Shown: positions 15,417 through 23,076, numbered from the stretch's first letter. The stretch: DNA of 32,585 bases from Bacteroidales bacterium (GCA_017477465.1 JAFUVU010000058.1:1-32585), one strand, 5' to 3'. Numbers and translations are program-made. The notes: a model not told the origin generated them from the sequence alone.

Positions 15417-16637
15417 ATGTCAATATCGGAAATACGCGCTAAATTCCCTATTCTGGACACCAAGGTGTACGGAAAATCTTTGGTTTATCTGGACAACGCA
15501 GCTTCGGCCCAGCGGCCTGTGTCTGTAGTTCGGAGATGGGAGCAGCTTGTAAACAGCGAAAATGCCAATATTCACCGTGCGGTTCACAAATTAGCTGCCG
15601 ATGCAACGGAGGCATACGAACAAGCAAGGGACTGCGTAAGAGATTTCATCAATGCCGCCTCAAGGGAGGAAATTGTTTTCACTAGCGGCGCCACCGCTTC
15701 TATCAATCTGGTGGCTTTCTCTTTCGGCGAGGCGTTCATTAAACCTGGGGATGAAGTTATCGTTTCCGTTGCGGAGCATCATAGCAACATCGTTCCTTGG
15801 CAGATGCTTTGCCAGCGTAAAAACGCTGTGCTTAAAGTACTTGACATCCGCGAAAATGGTGAGCTTGCCATCGATGAGCTGGAAAAACTCATTTCTCAGC
15901 GCACCAAAATAGTAGCTATCTCGCACATTTCCAATGTGTTAGGCCTTGTAAACCCTGTGCAGGAAATCGTTCGCTTCTGTCACAGTAAAAATGTCCCCGT
16001 TCTTGTGGACGGCGCCCAGGGCATAGTACACGAAACGGTTGACGTTCAAGCACTTGACTGTGATTTTTACGCCTTTTCAGGGCATAAGATTTACGCTGCA
16101 ACCGGTACAGGCGTGCTTTACGGCAAAAAACGCTGGCTGGATCAGATGCCCCCATACATGGGCGGCGGCGAAATGATACACTCGGTCAGTTTTGCAGGAA
16201 CCACCTACGCTCCCCTTCCGGGAAAATTCGAAGCCGGCACCCAAAACTTCAATGCGGTACCTACTCTTATACCTGCCATAGAATTTGTCAAAGCATGCAG
16301 GAGTTCCCAGGAAGTTGAAGAAGAACAAGCTAAAATCCTTGATTATGTCTATACGAAACTAACCAACGACAATAGGGTTACCCTGTATGGTGTTCCACGT
16401 GGAAACAAAGTCCCGCTGTTTTCCTTCGCTGTCAAAGGAGTGCATCATGAGGATCTTGCCCTTATACTGGACAAGATGGGAATAGCAACAAGGTCGGGTC
16501 AGATGTGTGCGGAGCCTCTAATGGACCGCTTAGGCGTTACGGGGCTTCTGCGCATATCCTTCGCCCCTTACAATACTCTGGACGAGGCTCGTTATTTCAT
16601 AGAATGCTTGCATAAAGCAATAGGAATGTTGTTATGA
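15417..16637 (+). CDS. sufS: Cysteine desulfurase SufS
   Basis: This 406-residue PLP enzyme takes sulfur from cysteine for Fe-S cluster assembly. It shows YLDNAAS near the N-terminus, SGATASINLVA, the PLP-binding lysine in FSGHK (Lys224) and the sulfur-accepting cysteine in RSGQMCAEPLMDRLG (Cys364). The open frame extends upstream to 15306, but that stretch reads back into ruvA; the ATG at 15417 gives the normal family N-terminus and follows a predicted promoter. The stop overlaps sufE by 4 nt, matching SufS being activated by SufE. A near-parS site (16391-16406) lies in the coding sequence, encoding VPRGN. Confidence 0.95.
   Translation: MSISEIRAKFPILDTKVYGKSLVYLDNAASAQRPVSVVRRWEQLVNSENANIHRAVHKLAADATEAYEQARDCVRDFINAASREEIVFTSGATASINLVAFSFGEAFIKPGDEVIVSVAEHHSNIVPWQMLCQRKNAVLKVLDIRENGELAIDELEKLISQRTKIVAISHISNVLGLVNPVQEIVRFCHSKNVPVLVDGAQGIVHETVDVQALDCDFYAFSGHKIYAATGTGVLYGKKRWLDQMPPYMGGGEMIHSVSFAGTTYAPLPGKFEAGTQNFNAVPTLIPAIEFVKACRSSQEVEEEQAKILDYVYTKLTNDNRVTLYGVPRGNKVPLFSFAVKGVHHEDLALILDKMGIATRSGQMCAEPLMDRLGVTGLLRISFAPYNTLDEARYFIECLHKAIGMLL
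16391..16406. promoter_or_regulatory. Near-match parS site, inside sufS
   Basis: TGTTCCACGTGGAAAC matches the first 14 of 16 positions of the two perfect sites 1.7-2.0 kb upstream; it could also be read as a one-base insertion. It may be a weak or decayed ParB site. Confidence 0.5.
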
Positions 16638-17041
16638 CGTTAGAAGATAAAAAACAGGAAATCATTGAGGATTTCGCCATCTACGACGAGTGGCTGGATA
16701 AATACGAGTATCTGATAGAACTTGGCAAGTCGTTGGAGCCTTTCCCGGAGGAGAAAAAGACCGACGACCACCTTATAAAGGGCTGTCAGTCACGCGTTTG
16801 GCTGGATGCCGAAAAGAAGGACGGACGCCTCTGGTTCAAGGCCGACAGCGATGCCATCATCACCAAGGGCATCATTTCGCTGCTTATCAGCGTATATTCC
16901 GGCCGTACGCCGGAAGAGATAGCTGCCGACGATTTCGGCTTCGTTGCGGAAATCGGCCTTAAAGAGAACCTCTCGCCTACCCGCGCAAACGGTTTGGTGT
17001 CAATGATCGATACAATTAAAAAGATTGCTGAAAATGGCTGA
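16634..17041 (+). CDS. sufE: Cysteine desulfuration protein SufE
   Basis: The 135-residue protein accepts persulfide from SufS. The active-site loop KGCQSRVWL places the acceptor at Cys51, the usual position. It overlaps sufS by 4 nt at its start and the next gene by 8 nt at its end, so the three genes are translationally coupled. The length is typical. Confidence 0.95.
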   Translation: MTLEDKKQEIIEDFAIYDEWLDKYEYLIELGKSLEPFPEEKKTDDHLIKGCQSRVWLDAEKKDGRLWFKADSDAIITKGIISLLISVYSGRTPEEIAADDFGFVAEIGLKENLSPTRANGLVSMIDTIKKIAENG

Positions 17042-17414
17042 AAATGAGGTTTTGACTGCAGAAGACGTCAAGGACCTGCAGCCTTTGTATGCAGCTGTGT
17101 TATCAGCTCTGAAAGAAGTTTACGACCCGGAGATTCCGGTAAACATCTACGACCTTGGCCTTATCTATGAACTCACCATAAATAAAGCCCGCGAGGTGTT
17201 TATCCTGATGACGTTCACGGCCCCCAACTGCCCTATGGCCGACCAGGTGATAATGGAGGTCCAACAAGGCGTAGAAGCCGTTCCGGGGGTTACCAAATGC
17301 AGTATAGAGCTAACTTTCGACCCTGTCTGGGACCGCAGCATGCTGTCGGAGGAAGCAAGGGTGGAACTTGGTCTTGATTACGAAGAAGACGAATACTCAA
17401 AGCTGAACGACTGA
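17034..17414 (+). CDS. DUF59/MIP18-family Fe-S assembly protein (SufT/PaaD-like)
   Basis: The 126-residue protein has the DUF59 signature DPEIPVNIYDLGLIYEL and the conserved cysteine in TAPNCPMAD (Cys66). Family members help mature or transfer Fe-S clusters, which fits its place directly after sufS-sufE. A TTG at 17025 would add three residues; ATG at 17034 is preferred. It overlaps sufE by 8 nt and is 1 nt from folK. The Fe-S scaffold genes sufB, sufC and sufD are not here. The acidic C-terminal tail (EEDEYSKLND) is not part of the core domain. Confidence 0.9.
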   Translation: MAENEVLTAEDVKDLQPLYAAVLSALKEVYDPEIPVNIYDLGLIYELTINKAREVFILMTFTAPNCPMADQVIMEVQQGVEAVPGVTKCSIELTFDPVWDRSMLSEEARVELGLDYEEDEYSKLND

Positions 17415-17415
17415 C

Positions 17416-17898
17416 ATGGAAAGAGTAGATGTATATCTTGGGCTTGGCTCCAATGAAGGCAATCGCGACCTGAACCTCCTCAAGGCCGTGAACCTGCTTG
17501 ACCAGGCTTTCGGCACGCATCCGGAGCGTATATCCAAAATAGTGGAAACGCCTTCCTGGGGCTTTGAAGGCCCGGATTTCCTGAATATGTGCCTCCTGTA
17601 CCGCATCCCAAGGAAAGGCAGTCCGGAGGAGCAAGCCACGGAGATCCTACGCATCGCCAAGGACGTCGAAAAGGCCATGGGCCGCACGGAGGAACTTGAA
17701 TTTGCTGCCGATGGAAGCCGCATCTACCACAACCGTATAATAGACGTAGATATTCTCTGCTATGGAGCGCATGTAATTAAGACAGAGGCGCTTACGGTTC
17801 CTCATCCGCTAATCGGCCAAAGGGATTTCGTGAAAAAGCCCTTGCTTGAAATATCCAAGCCCGAGATAAGAAACGCCTTTCCCGAAATTTTTGACTAA
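17416..17898 (+). CDS. folK: 2-amino-4-hydroxy-6-hydroxymethyldihydropteridine pyrophosphokinase
   Basis: The 160-residue enzyme transfers pyrophosphate from ATP to the pterin alcohol in folate synthesis. The family motifs are clear: YLGLGSNEGNR at the N-terminus, RIIDVDILCYG with the metal-binding aspartates, and PHPLIGQRDFVKKPLLEI. It starts 1 nt after the DUF59 gene stop, so it is the last gene of the suf-linked operon; no other folate gene is adjacent. A possible TAAATTTG promoter element overlaps its stop codon. Confidence 0.96.
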   Translation: MERVDVYLGLGSNEGNRDLNLLKAVNLLDQAFGTHPERISKIVETPSWGFEGPDFLNMCLLYRIPRKGSPEEQATEILRIAKDVEKAMGRTEELEFAADGSRIYHNRIIDVDILCYGAHVIKTEALTVPHPLIGQRDFVKKPLLEISKPEIRNAFPEIFD

Positions 17899-17901
17899 AT
17901 T

Positions 17902-17953
17902 TGTCATTCTGAACAGAACCTTTTATTGTCATTCTGAACGAAGTGAAGAATCT
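17902..17953. repeat. Dispersed palindromic repeat, inverted orientation, partial plus full copy
   Basis: TGTCATTCTGAAC occurs at 17902-17914 and again at the start of a full 27-nt unit (17927-17953) that ends in AAGAATCT. The full unit is the reverse complement of the one at 938-964 with three differences. It sits in the 83-nt gap before glyQS. Confidence 0.7.
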
Positions 17954-17981
17954 CAGTTAAAGAATATTAAATACCAAATAT

Positions 17982-19520
17982 ATGACACAAGACGAGCTTT
18001 TTAAAGTATTGGTAGCCCACTGCAAGGAGTACGGATTCATCTTCCCTTCCAGTGAGATTTACGACGGTCTGGCAGCAGTTTACGACTATGGCCAGATGGG
18101 CGTCCAGCTTAAAAACAACATCAAGAACTATTGGTGGGAAGCCATGACCCGCCTGAACGAGAACATCGTAGGTATCGACTCGGCAATCTTCATGCACCCC
18201 CGCATTTGGGAAGCATCCGGCCACGTAAGTGCCTTCAACGACCCTCTGATCGACAATAAAGACTCCAAGAAGCGCTACAGGGCCGATGTCCTCATCGAAG
18301 ACTACCTTGGCAAGATCGAGGAAAAGATCAACAAGGAAGTAGCCAAGGGCCGCAAGAAATTCGGCGAAGCTTTTGACGAGGCACAGTTCCGCGCAACCAA
18401 CCCCAACGTCCTTCGCGAACAGGCCAAGTACGACGAGGTGCATAACCGCTTCCTGAAAGCTGAGCAGGCTTCCGACTTTGCCGAATATCGGCAAATAATT
18501 ATCGATTGTGGGATAGTTTGCCCTATCAGCGGCACCTGCAACTGGACGGAGGTGCGTCAGTTCAACCTCATGTTCCAGACTTCCATGGGCTCAACGGCCG
18601 ACGGTGCCAGCACCATCTACCTCCGCCCCGAAACCGCCCAGGGCATCTTCGTTAACTACCTCAATGTCCAGAAGACCGGCCGCATGAAGATTCCCTTCGG
18701 CATCGCCCAGATCGGCAAGGCTTTCCGCAACGAGATTGTCGCACGTCAGTTCATCTTCCGCATGAGGGAGTTCGAGCAGATGGAAATGCAGTTCTTCATC
18801 AAGCCAGGCACCGAGCTGGATTGGTTCAAAAAATGGAAGGAAACCCGCATGAAATGGCATGTCAACCTTGGCATGGGTGCCGAAAACTACCGCTTCCACG
18901 ATCATGAGAAGCTGGCCCACTACGCCAACGCCGCCACCGATATCGAGTTCAACTTCCCCTTCGGCTTCAAAGAGCTGGAAGGCATCCACAGCCGCACCAA
19001 CTTCGACTTGGGCAACCACCAGAAATTCTCCGGCAAGAAGATCGAATACTTCGACCCCGAAGAGAACGTCTCCTACACTCCTTACGTGATCGAGACTTCC
19101 ATCGGCGTTGACCGTATGTGCCTTGCCGTGCTGGCTCATTCCTATACGGTAGAGAAGCTTGAAAACGGCGAGGAGCGCGTTGTAATGAAGATTCCCGCCC
19201 CTCTCGCACCTATCAAGGTCGCCGTTATGCCTCTCGTGAAGAAGGACGGCCTGCCGGAAATCGCCCAGAAAGTCGTCGATGAGCTCAAGTACGACTTCTC
19301 CTATCAGTACGACGAGAAAGACTCCATCGGCAAGCGTTATCGCCGTCAGGATGCCATCGGCACTCCTTTCTGCGTGACAATTGACCACGACACCGTGAAC
19401 GACGGCTGCGTAACAGTGCGCGACCGCGACACCATGACCCAGGAGCGCGTGAAGATCGAGGACCTGCGTGCCCTCATCGACTCCAAGGTTTCCCTTACAA
19501 ACCTTCTGAGGAACCTCTAA
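17982..19520 (+). CDS. glyQS: Glycyl-tRNA synthetase, dimeric (alpha2) type
   Basis: This 512-residue class II synthetase charges tRNA-Gly. It carries the eukaryote/archaea-like single-chain architecture: IFPSSEIYDGLAAVYDYG near the start, the TRFN-like insertion region, motif 2 (GRMKIPFGIAQIGKAFRNEI), the motif 3 region around SIGVDRMCLAVLAHSY, and the C-terminal anticodon-binding domain (PIKVAVMPLVKKDG onward). The start follows an 83-nt gap holding a dispersed repeat; a possible -7 element TAAATTTG (17896-17903) overlaps the folK stop, but its -33 region is poor. It is followed 1 nt later by a membrane-anchored HTH protein. Confidence 0.96.
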   Translation: MTQDELFKVLVAHCKEYGFIFPSSEIYDGLAAVYDYGQMGVQLKNNIKNYWWEAMTRLNENIVGIDSAIFMHPRIWEASGHVSAFNDPLIDNKDSKKRYRADVLIEDYLGKIEEKINKEVAKGRKKFGEAFDEAQFRATNPNVLREQAKYDEVHNRFLKAEQASDFAEYRQIIIDCGIVCPISGTCNWTEVRQFNLMFQTSMGSTADGASTIYLRPETAQGIFVNYLNVQKTGRMKIPFGIAQIGKAFRNEIVARQFIFRMREFEQMEMQFFIKPGTELDWFKKWKETRMKWHVNLGMGAENYRFHDHEKLAHYANAATDIEFNFPFGFKELEGIHSRTNFDLGNHQKFSGKKIEYFDPEENVSYTPYVIETSIGVDRMCLAVLAHSYTVEKLENGEERVVMKIPAPLAPIKVAVMPLVKKDGLPEIAQKVVDELKYDFSYQYDEKDSIGKRYRRQDAIGTPFCVTIDHDTVNDGCVTVRDRDTMTQERVKIEDLRALIDSKVSLTNLLRNL

Positions 19521-19521
19521 A

Positions 19522-20091
19522 ATGGGTCCCCTTGCGCTGCTCATAACAGCCATTCTGGCTACGCTGGTGCTTTATCTCTGGGCGCGGAAGGCGCTGCTGG
19601 AGAAACAGCTCCTGGAGCAGCAGCAGGAAAATGACCGGATAATGTCGGTAGCGGAAGACCTGCAGCGCCGTCTGGCAGCCTCGCAGGGCTTCCGCAAAGC
19701 CGCACCGGGCCTGGACATGCTGGAGCGCCTTTGCGAGCAGTACTACGTTTACGAAGGCACCGATAACCTCCAGCCCCGCGTCCTCAAAGAAGTCAAGACC
19801 CTTGTAGAAGGTTTAAGGGCCGATGTCGCCACGCAGAATGCGCTGGAGCAAAGCCTGAACGAATCCTCCGACAACGTGATGAAGCGCCTTCGCGAGACCT
19901 TCCCCCGCTGGAAGGACGAAGACTATCTGCTGTATATGTTTACGGCATCGGGTTTCTCTTCAACCACTATCGCAGCCCTTCTTGAGAAGGACAAAAACTA
20001 CGTGTATAACCATATCTACCGCCTTAAAGAGCGCATCAAGGTGAGCGGAATAAGGGACCGGGAGTTCTTCCTGAGCCACCTTCAAAAGTAG
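19522..20091 (+). CDS. Membrane-anchored coiled-coil protein with C-terminal helix-turn-helix
   Basis: The 189-residue protein begins with one membrane helix (about 3-20), continues as a Gln/Glu-rich coiled coil (about 24-55), and ends in a LuxR-like helix-turn-helix (about 144-172, SGFSSTTIAALLEKDKNYVY). Similar C-terminal modules end many Bacteroidetes membrane regulators that usually carry large sensor or TPR regions; here the protein is small and has no periplasmic sensor. The ATG is 1 nt after the glyQS stop, so it is almost certainly co-transcribed with it. Its DNA target and signal are unknown. A gap of 203 nt follows before the TonB gene. Confidence 0.7.
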   Translation: MGPLALLITAILATLVLYLWARKALLEKQLLEQQQENDRIMSVAEDLQRRLAASQGFRKAAPGLDMLERLCEQYYVYEGTDNLQPRVLKEVKTLVEGLRADVATQNALEQSLNESSDNVMKRLRETFPRWKDEDYLLYMFTASGFSSTTIAALLEKDKNYVYNHIYRLKERIKVSGIRDREFFLSHLQK

Positions 20092-20229
20092 TGGAAAAAC
20101 GCAAAATAAAAGTGGTAATCGACAGAGGTGCCGCTTTATGCGAGATTTTTATTTTCCGGGGTAAAAATAATTAATTGATAATCAGTCGTTTACGTAAGAG
20201 TGCCTGCGAGATTATATTTTATTGAATAT

Positions 20230-20260
20230 TTTGCGTGCGAAAAATATGGTTTTATCTTTG
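20230..20260 (+). promoter_or_regulatory. Predicted promoter of the TonB-ThiL-like operon
   Basis: TTTG (20230-20233), a 19-nt spacer and TATCTTTG (20253-20260) match the Bacteroidetes consensus fully. Transcription should start near 20265, about 30 nt before the ATG. The rest of the gap at 20092-20229 is AT-rich; AAAATAAAA (near 20103) and TTTTATTTT (near 20147) could pair as a weak terminator, and nothing else is seen. Confidence 0.75.
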
Positions 20261-20294
20261 CATCAGAGAAATCAAACTTTAAAACGCAATAATT

Positions 20295-20987
20295 ATGGAA
20301 GTCAAGAAATCACCCAAAGCCAGCCTTGAGAACAAGCGCCTGCTCTTCACCGAGATCGGCCTTGTCGTAGCTCTCGGCATTGTGTACGGTGCCTTCAACT
20401 GGTCCTCCAAAGATGCTCAGGTGGCAGTTCTCGAAGACACCACCCAGGTACTCGTGGAAGAGGAAATGGTAGCCATCCAGAATGAGCTCCCCCCGCCCCC
20501 GCCCGAGGCACCCTCAATCCCCGTCCTCAGCGACCAGATCGACATCGTGGACGATGACATCAAACTGGACGATGACCTGTTCATCAACCTGGAAGACAAC
20601 AACCAGGCAGTGGAAATCCAGGACTACAAAGAAGCTGTAGTTGAAGAAGAGGAAGTGGAAGAAGAAGCCATTCCTTTCCAGCTCGTAGAACAGAAGCCTT
20701 CCTTCAACGGTGGCGATGCAAACGAATTCTCCAAGTGGGTCAACTCCCGTCTGGTTTATCCGGAAATCGCAAAGGAAAATGGCGTTCAGGGCCGTGTAAC
20801 CCTTCAATTCACAGTAGAGGCCGACGGCCGCGTAACCAATGTGAAGGTTCTCCGTGGCGTCGATGAATCCCTCGACAAGGAAGCTGTGCGTGTTGTGTCC
20901 AGCTCACCTAAGTGGAAACCCGGCAAACAGCGTGACCGCGCCGTTAAGGTAACCTACACCTTCCCTGTGATCTTCCAGCTCCGCTAA
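20295..20987 (+). CDS. TonB-family energy transducer
   Basis: The 230-residue protein has a cytoplasmic start rich in Lys, one membrane helix (about 20-35, EIGLVVALGIVYGAFNW), a proline cluster (ELPPPPPEAPSIP), an unusually acidic periplasmic spacer rich in Asp and Glu, and a C-terminal TonB domain (VYPEIAKENGVQGRVTLQFTVEADGRVTNVKVLRG and KWKPGKQRDRAVKVTYTFPV). It would pass proton-motive force to TonB-dependent outer-membrane transporters. It has a strong promoter and its stop overlaps the next start by 1 nt (TAATG). ExbB and ExbD are not in the window. Most TonB proteins have a Pro/Lys-rich spacer, so the acidic spacer is notable but is common among Bacteroidetes paralogues. Confidence 0.93.
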   Translation: MEVKKSPKASLENKRLLFTEIGLVVALGIVYGAFNWSSKDAQVAVLEDTTQVLVEEEMVAIQNELPPPPPEAPSIPVLSDQIDIVDDDIKLDDDLFINLEDNNQAVEIQDYKEAVVEEEEVEEEAIPFQLVEQKPSFNGGDANEFSKWVNSRLVYPEIAKENGVQGRVTLQFTVEADGRVTNVKVLRGVDESLDKEAVRVVSSSPKWKPGKQRDRAVKVTYTFPVIFQLR

Positions 20988-21991
20988 TGGCAGAATCATT
21001 CTCCGAATTAGGTAAAGTAGAGGCGATAGAACAGCTCTATCGCCTCTCTGCGTATAATCCGGTAGCCGGACTCACCTATACCGCCGAAAAGGGCGGTAAA
21101 ATCACCACTGCCGCCAGGATGTACCTGGAGGGAATAGATTTCAACCTGGTATATTTCCCGCTTAAACACTTGGGCTACAAGTGCGTAGTCGGCGTAACCG
21201 GGGAACTCTATGCCACCCTTGCACACCCTAAGCTGCTGAACGTGGTGCTGGGCGTATCGGCCAAATTGGATTTTCCTCAGGTTAAAGACCTTTGGATGGG
21301 CATTACAGTCGCTGCCAAAGAGCATGGCTACGAAGCGGTGAACCTGGATCTTCAGCCCTCGGTAAACGGCTTGTACATAAGCGTTTGCGCAACAGGCGAA
21401 ACCTCCCTGCTTACATCGAAGCGCAGGATGGGCGCCAAGTCCAAAGACCTTATCTGCGTGTCCGGCGCTCTCGGTGCTTCCTACCTTGGTTATCAGGTGC
21501 TTGAAAGGGGCGCGAAGGAGTTTGCCAAAAGCGGCGAGCAGCCTCAGATGGGACAGTATAAGATGCTGGTCGGCAGTTATTTAAGGCCGGAGCTGGACGC
21601 TTCCGTAGTAGATCGCCTGGAAGACAGCGAAATCTATCCTTCCTACGGCTACTTCGTCACCCGCGGCCTCTCAGACGCAGTGAAACGCCTCTCCCGCGAC
21701 AGCGGCCTTGGCGTAAAGATCTATGCCGACAAGATTCCCTTCGAAGGCAACAGCTTCGCCCTGGGCAAAGAACTGGACATGGATCCCTTGAGCGCCGCCA
21801 TGAACGGGGGTGACGACAACCGTCTTCTCTTCGTGATTCCCATCCTCCATCTCGAGAAATTCCGCCGCGATTTTCAGACCTTCGACATCATCGGCCACAC
21901 TGCACAGGCGGAGGCCGGATGCGTTCTTGTGACTCCGGAAGGGGTAGAATTTCCCATAAAAGCACAAGGATGGGCCGAAAAAGATGAATAA
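20987..21991 (+). CDS. thiL: ThiL-family (thiamine-monophosphate kinase-like) protein with degenerate active site
   Basis: The 334-residue protein aligns by eye with ThiL over its full length: FNLVYFPLKHLGYK (52-65), DLICVSGALGASYLGYQ (154-170), NGGDDNRLLFVIP (273-285) and a PIKAQGW C-terminus typical of Bacteroidetes ThiL. Several acidic residues that bind Mg2+ and nucleotide in ThiL are missing. No GDD occurs near residues 25-33, TTD is TTA at 40-42, NLSD reads VTGE at 70-73, and ISDG reads VTRG at 224-227. The Asp of GGDT (Asp121) and GGDD (274-277) remain. The protein may therefore be an inactive or re-purposed homologue. The start overlaps the tonB-type gene by 1 nt. No other thiamine genes are near. 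Confidence 0.75.
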   Translation: MAESFSELGKVEAIEQLYRLSAYNPVAGLTYTAEKGGKITTAARMYLEGIDFNLVYFPLKHLGYKCVVGVTGELYATLAHPKLLNVVLGVSAKLDFPQVKDLWMGITVAAKEHGYEAVNLDLQPSVNGLYISVCATGETSLLTSKRRMGAKSKDLICVSGALGASYLGYQVLERGAKEFAKSGEQPQMGQYKMLVGSYLRPELDASVVDRLEDSEIYPSYGYFVTRGLSDAVKRLSRDSGLGVKIYADKIPFEGNSFALGKELDMDPLSAAMNGGDDNRLLFVIPILHLEKFRRDFQTFDIIGHTAQAEAGCVLVTPEGVEFPIKAQGWAEKDE

Positions 21992-22046
21992 TTGCGCAAA
22001 AATTATTATATTTACCCGCTGAAACAAACTTAAAAATACAAATATC

Positions 22047-22736
22047 ATGAAGAAAATCGTTTCTATCATTGCCTTGGCTATGGCCGTCACTGTCTCTGCC
22101 AACGCACAAAGTTTCCTCGGCAGCCTGATGGGCGGCATCTTCGAAAAGAAGGGTGAAAGCGCTCAGACAACCGCCACTACCACCCAGAACAGCAACATCG
22201 CCTCCACCATCGGCAATATCGTTTCCGGCCTTGCTGGCACCGTTTATTCTGCACCTGTAAGCCTCAATGGCACATATACTTACAATGGCATCGCCGTTTC
22301 TGCTACCAGCAGCGAAGGTGGCGTTCTCGCCAACCTGGCCGGCACAGCCGTTACCTCCGGCATCGAATCAAAGGCCGATGAGTACCTCGCCAAAGTAGGC
22401 ATCAAACCCGGTGCCCTCACATTCACCTTCAACGCAGAAGACAACACCTTCACAATGAATGCAGGTGCCATCTCCGTTCCCGGTAAGTACAAAGTCGGCG
22501 ACGGCGAAAAGACCGTTACCCTCACCTTCGGCAAGACCTTCCAGTTCCTTTGCATGACCGGTACCCTCGAGTCCACCCCCGGCGGAGCAAAAATGCTCTT
22601 CACCGTCGATAAGGCCATGAGCCTCATCAAGAAGATTGTCGGCAAGCTCGGCGAATCCTCCAGCCAGGTTTCCGGCATCGCCAAACTCGCAGAAGGCTAC
22701 GACAACTACAGAATCGGCTTCAAGCTTGTAAAATAA
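22047..22736 (+). CDS. Secreted DUF4923-like (lipocalin-like) protein
   Basis: The 229-residue protein starts with a signal peptide (MKKIVSIIALAMAVTVSANA, cut before QS). After a Ser/Thr-rich linker it contains a beta-rich domain with repeated short strands (GTYTYNGIAVSATSSEGG, ALTFTFNAEDNTFTMNAG, KTVTLTFGKTFQFLCMTGTLE), matching my memory of the DUF4923 lipocalin-like family found mainly in Bacteroidetes. Its role is unknown. It is 55 nt after the ThiL-like gene; that gap holds only an imperfect -7 match (TATATTTA). It is followed by a strong intrinsic terminator, so it ends the operon. Confidence 0.7.
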   Translation: MKKIVSIIALAMAVTVSANAQSFLGSLMGGIFEKKGESAQTTATTTQNSNIASTIGNIVSGLAGTVYSAPVSLNGTYTYNGIAVSATSSEGGVLANLAGTAVTSGIESKADEYLAKVGIKPGALTFTFNAEDNTFTMNAGAISVPGKYKVGDGEKTVTLTFGKTFQFLCMTGTLESTPGGAKMLFTVDKAMSLIKKIVGKLGESSSQVSGIAKLAEGYDNYRIGFKLVK

Positions 22737-22757
22737 GTAAGCTTATTCCTATAAATA

Positions 22758-22797
22758 ACCGCGACCTTGCACAGGCCGCGGTTTTTTATTACCTTTG
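22758..22797 (+). promoter_or_regulatory. Combined terminator-promoter cassette, copy A
   Basis: A hairpin (CCGCG 22759-22763 with CGCGG 22777-22781, plus CCT/AGG inside) followed by six T (22782-22787) terminates the upstream DUF4923 gene. The hairpin loop also carries the -33 TTG (22767-22769), which is exactly 20 nt from the -7 element TACCTTTG (22790-22797). The terminator and the promoter of the next transcript therefore occupy the same 40 bases. A second copy lies at 26859-26898 on the other strand. Confidence 0.75.
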
Positions 22798-22801
22798 CGA
22801 T

Positions 22802-23076
22802 GAGGACCTGACTGTAAGTTCTCAGACATATTCTCCTGGCACAGTCGTCAAATCTGGAAAATTTAACAGCAATGATCAGGACGGGATGCCCACGCCGTTT
22901 GGTGTGGTCATTGTTGTTTCCTGATCATGTGTGCCTTCCAGAGCCAGACGACTGTGTAATAGCGTGGCCACACCTTTTTCGTGCCCGCTACAAGCAAGAT
23001 TTATCCGCTGCCGGAAGCCTCACTGTTGTTTGCACGGGCCGTAAAAAGCCCATTTAAGGCCCCCGGCAGCTTTATT
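22802..23076 (+). ncRNA. Predicted structured non-coding RNA (6S-like rod, identity uncertain)
   Basis: This stretch has no plausible gene but has its own promoter and strong pairing. CACAGTCGTC (22840-22849) pairs perfectly with GACGACTGTG (22947-22956). TCTGG (22853-22857) pairs with CCAGA (22938-22942), ATGATCAGG (22872-22880) with CCTGATCAT (22920-22928), and CCACGCC (22890-22896) with GGTGTGG (22901-22907). Together they form a long rod broken by internal loops. A second hairpin follows at about 22961-22989. GCTGCCGG (23007-23014) pairs with CCGGCAGC (23063-23070) and is followed by TTTATTT, a possible terminator. The rod with a central bubble recalls 6S RNA; tmRNA, RNase P and SRP RNA signatures are not visible. 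GACTGT (22810-22815) could pair alternatively with ACAGTC (22841-22846). Confidence 0.55.

Noticed and set aside
22872-23057. 61-codon open frame inside the predicted ncRNA
   Set aside because: It has no family resemblance and its Cys/Arg/Pro-rich composition looks like a chance frame; the DNA is better explained by RNA pairing.
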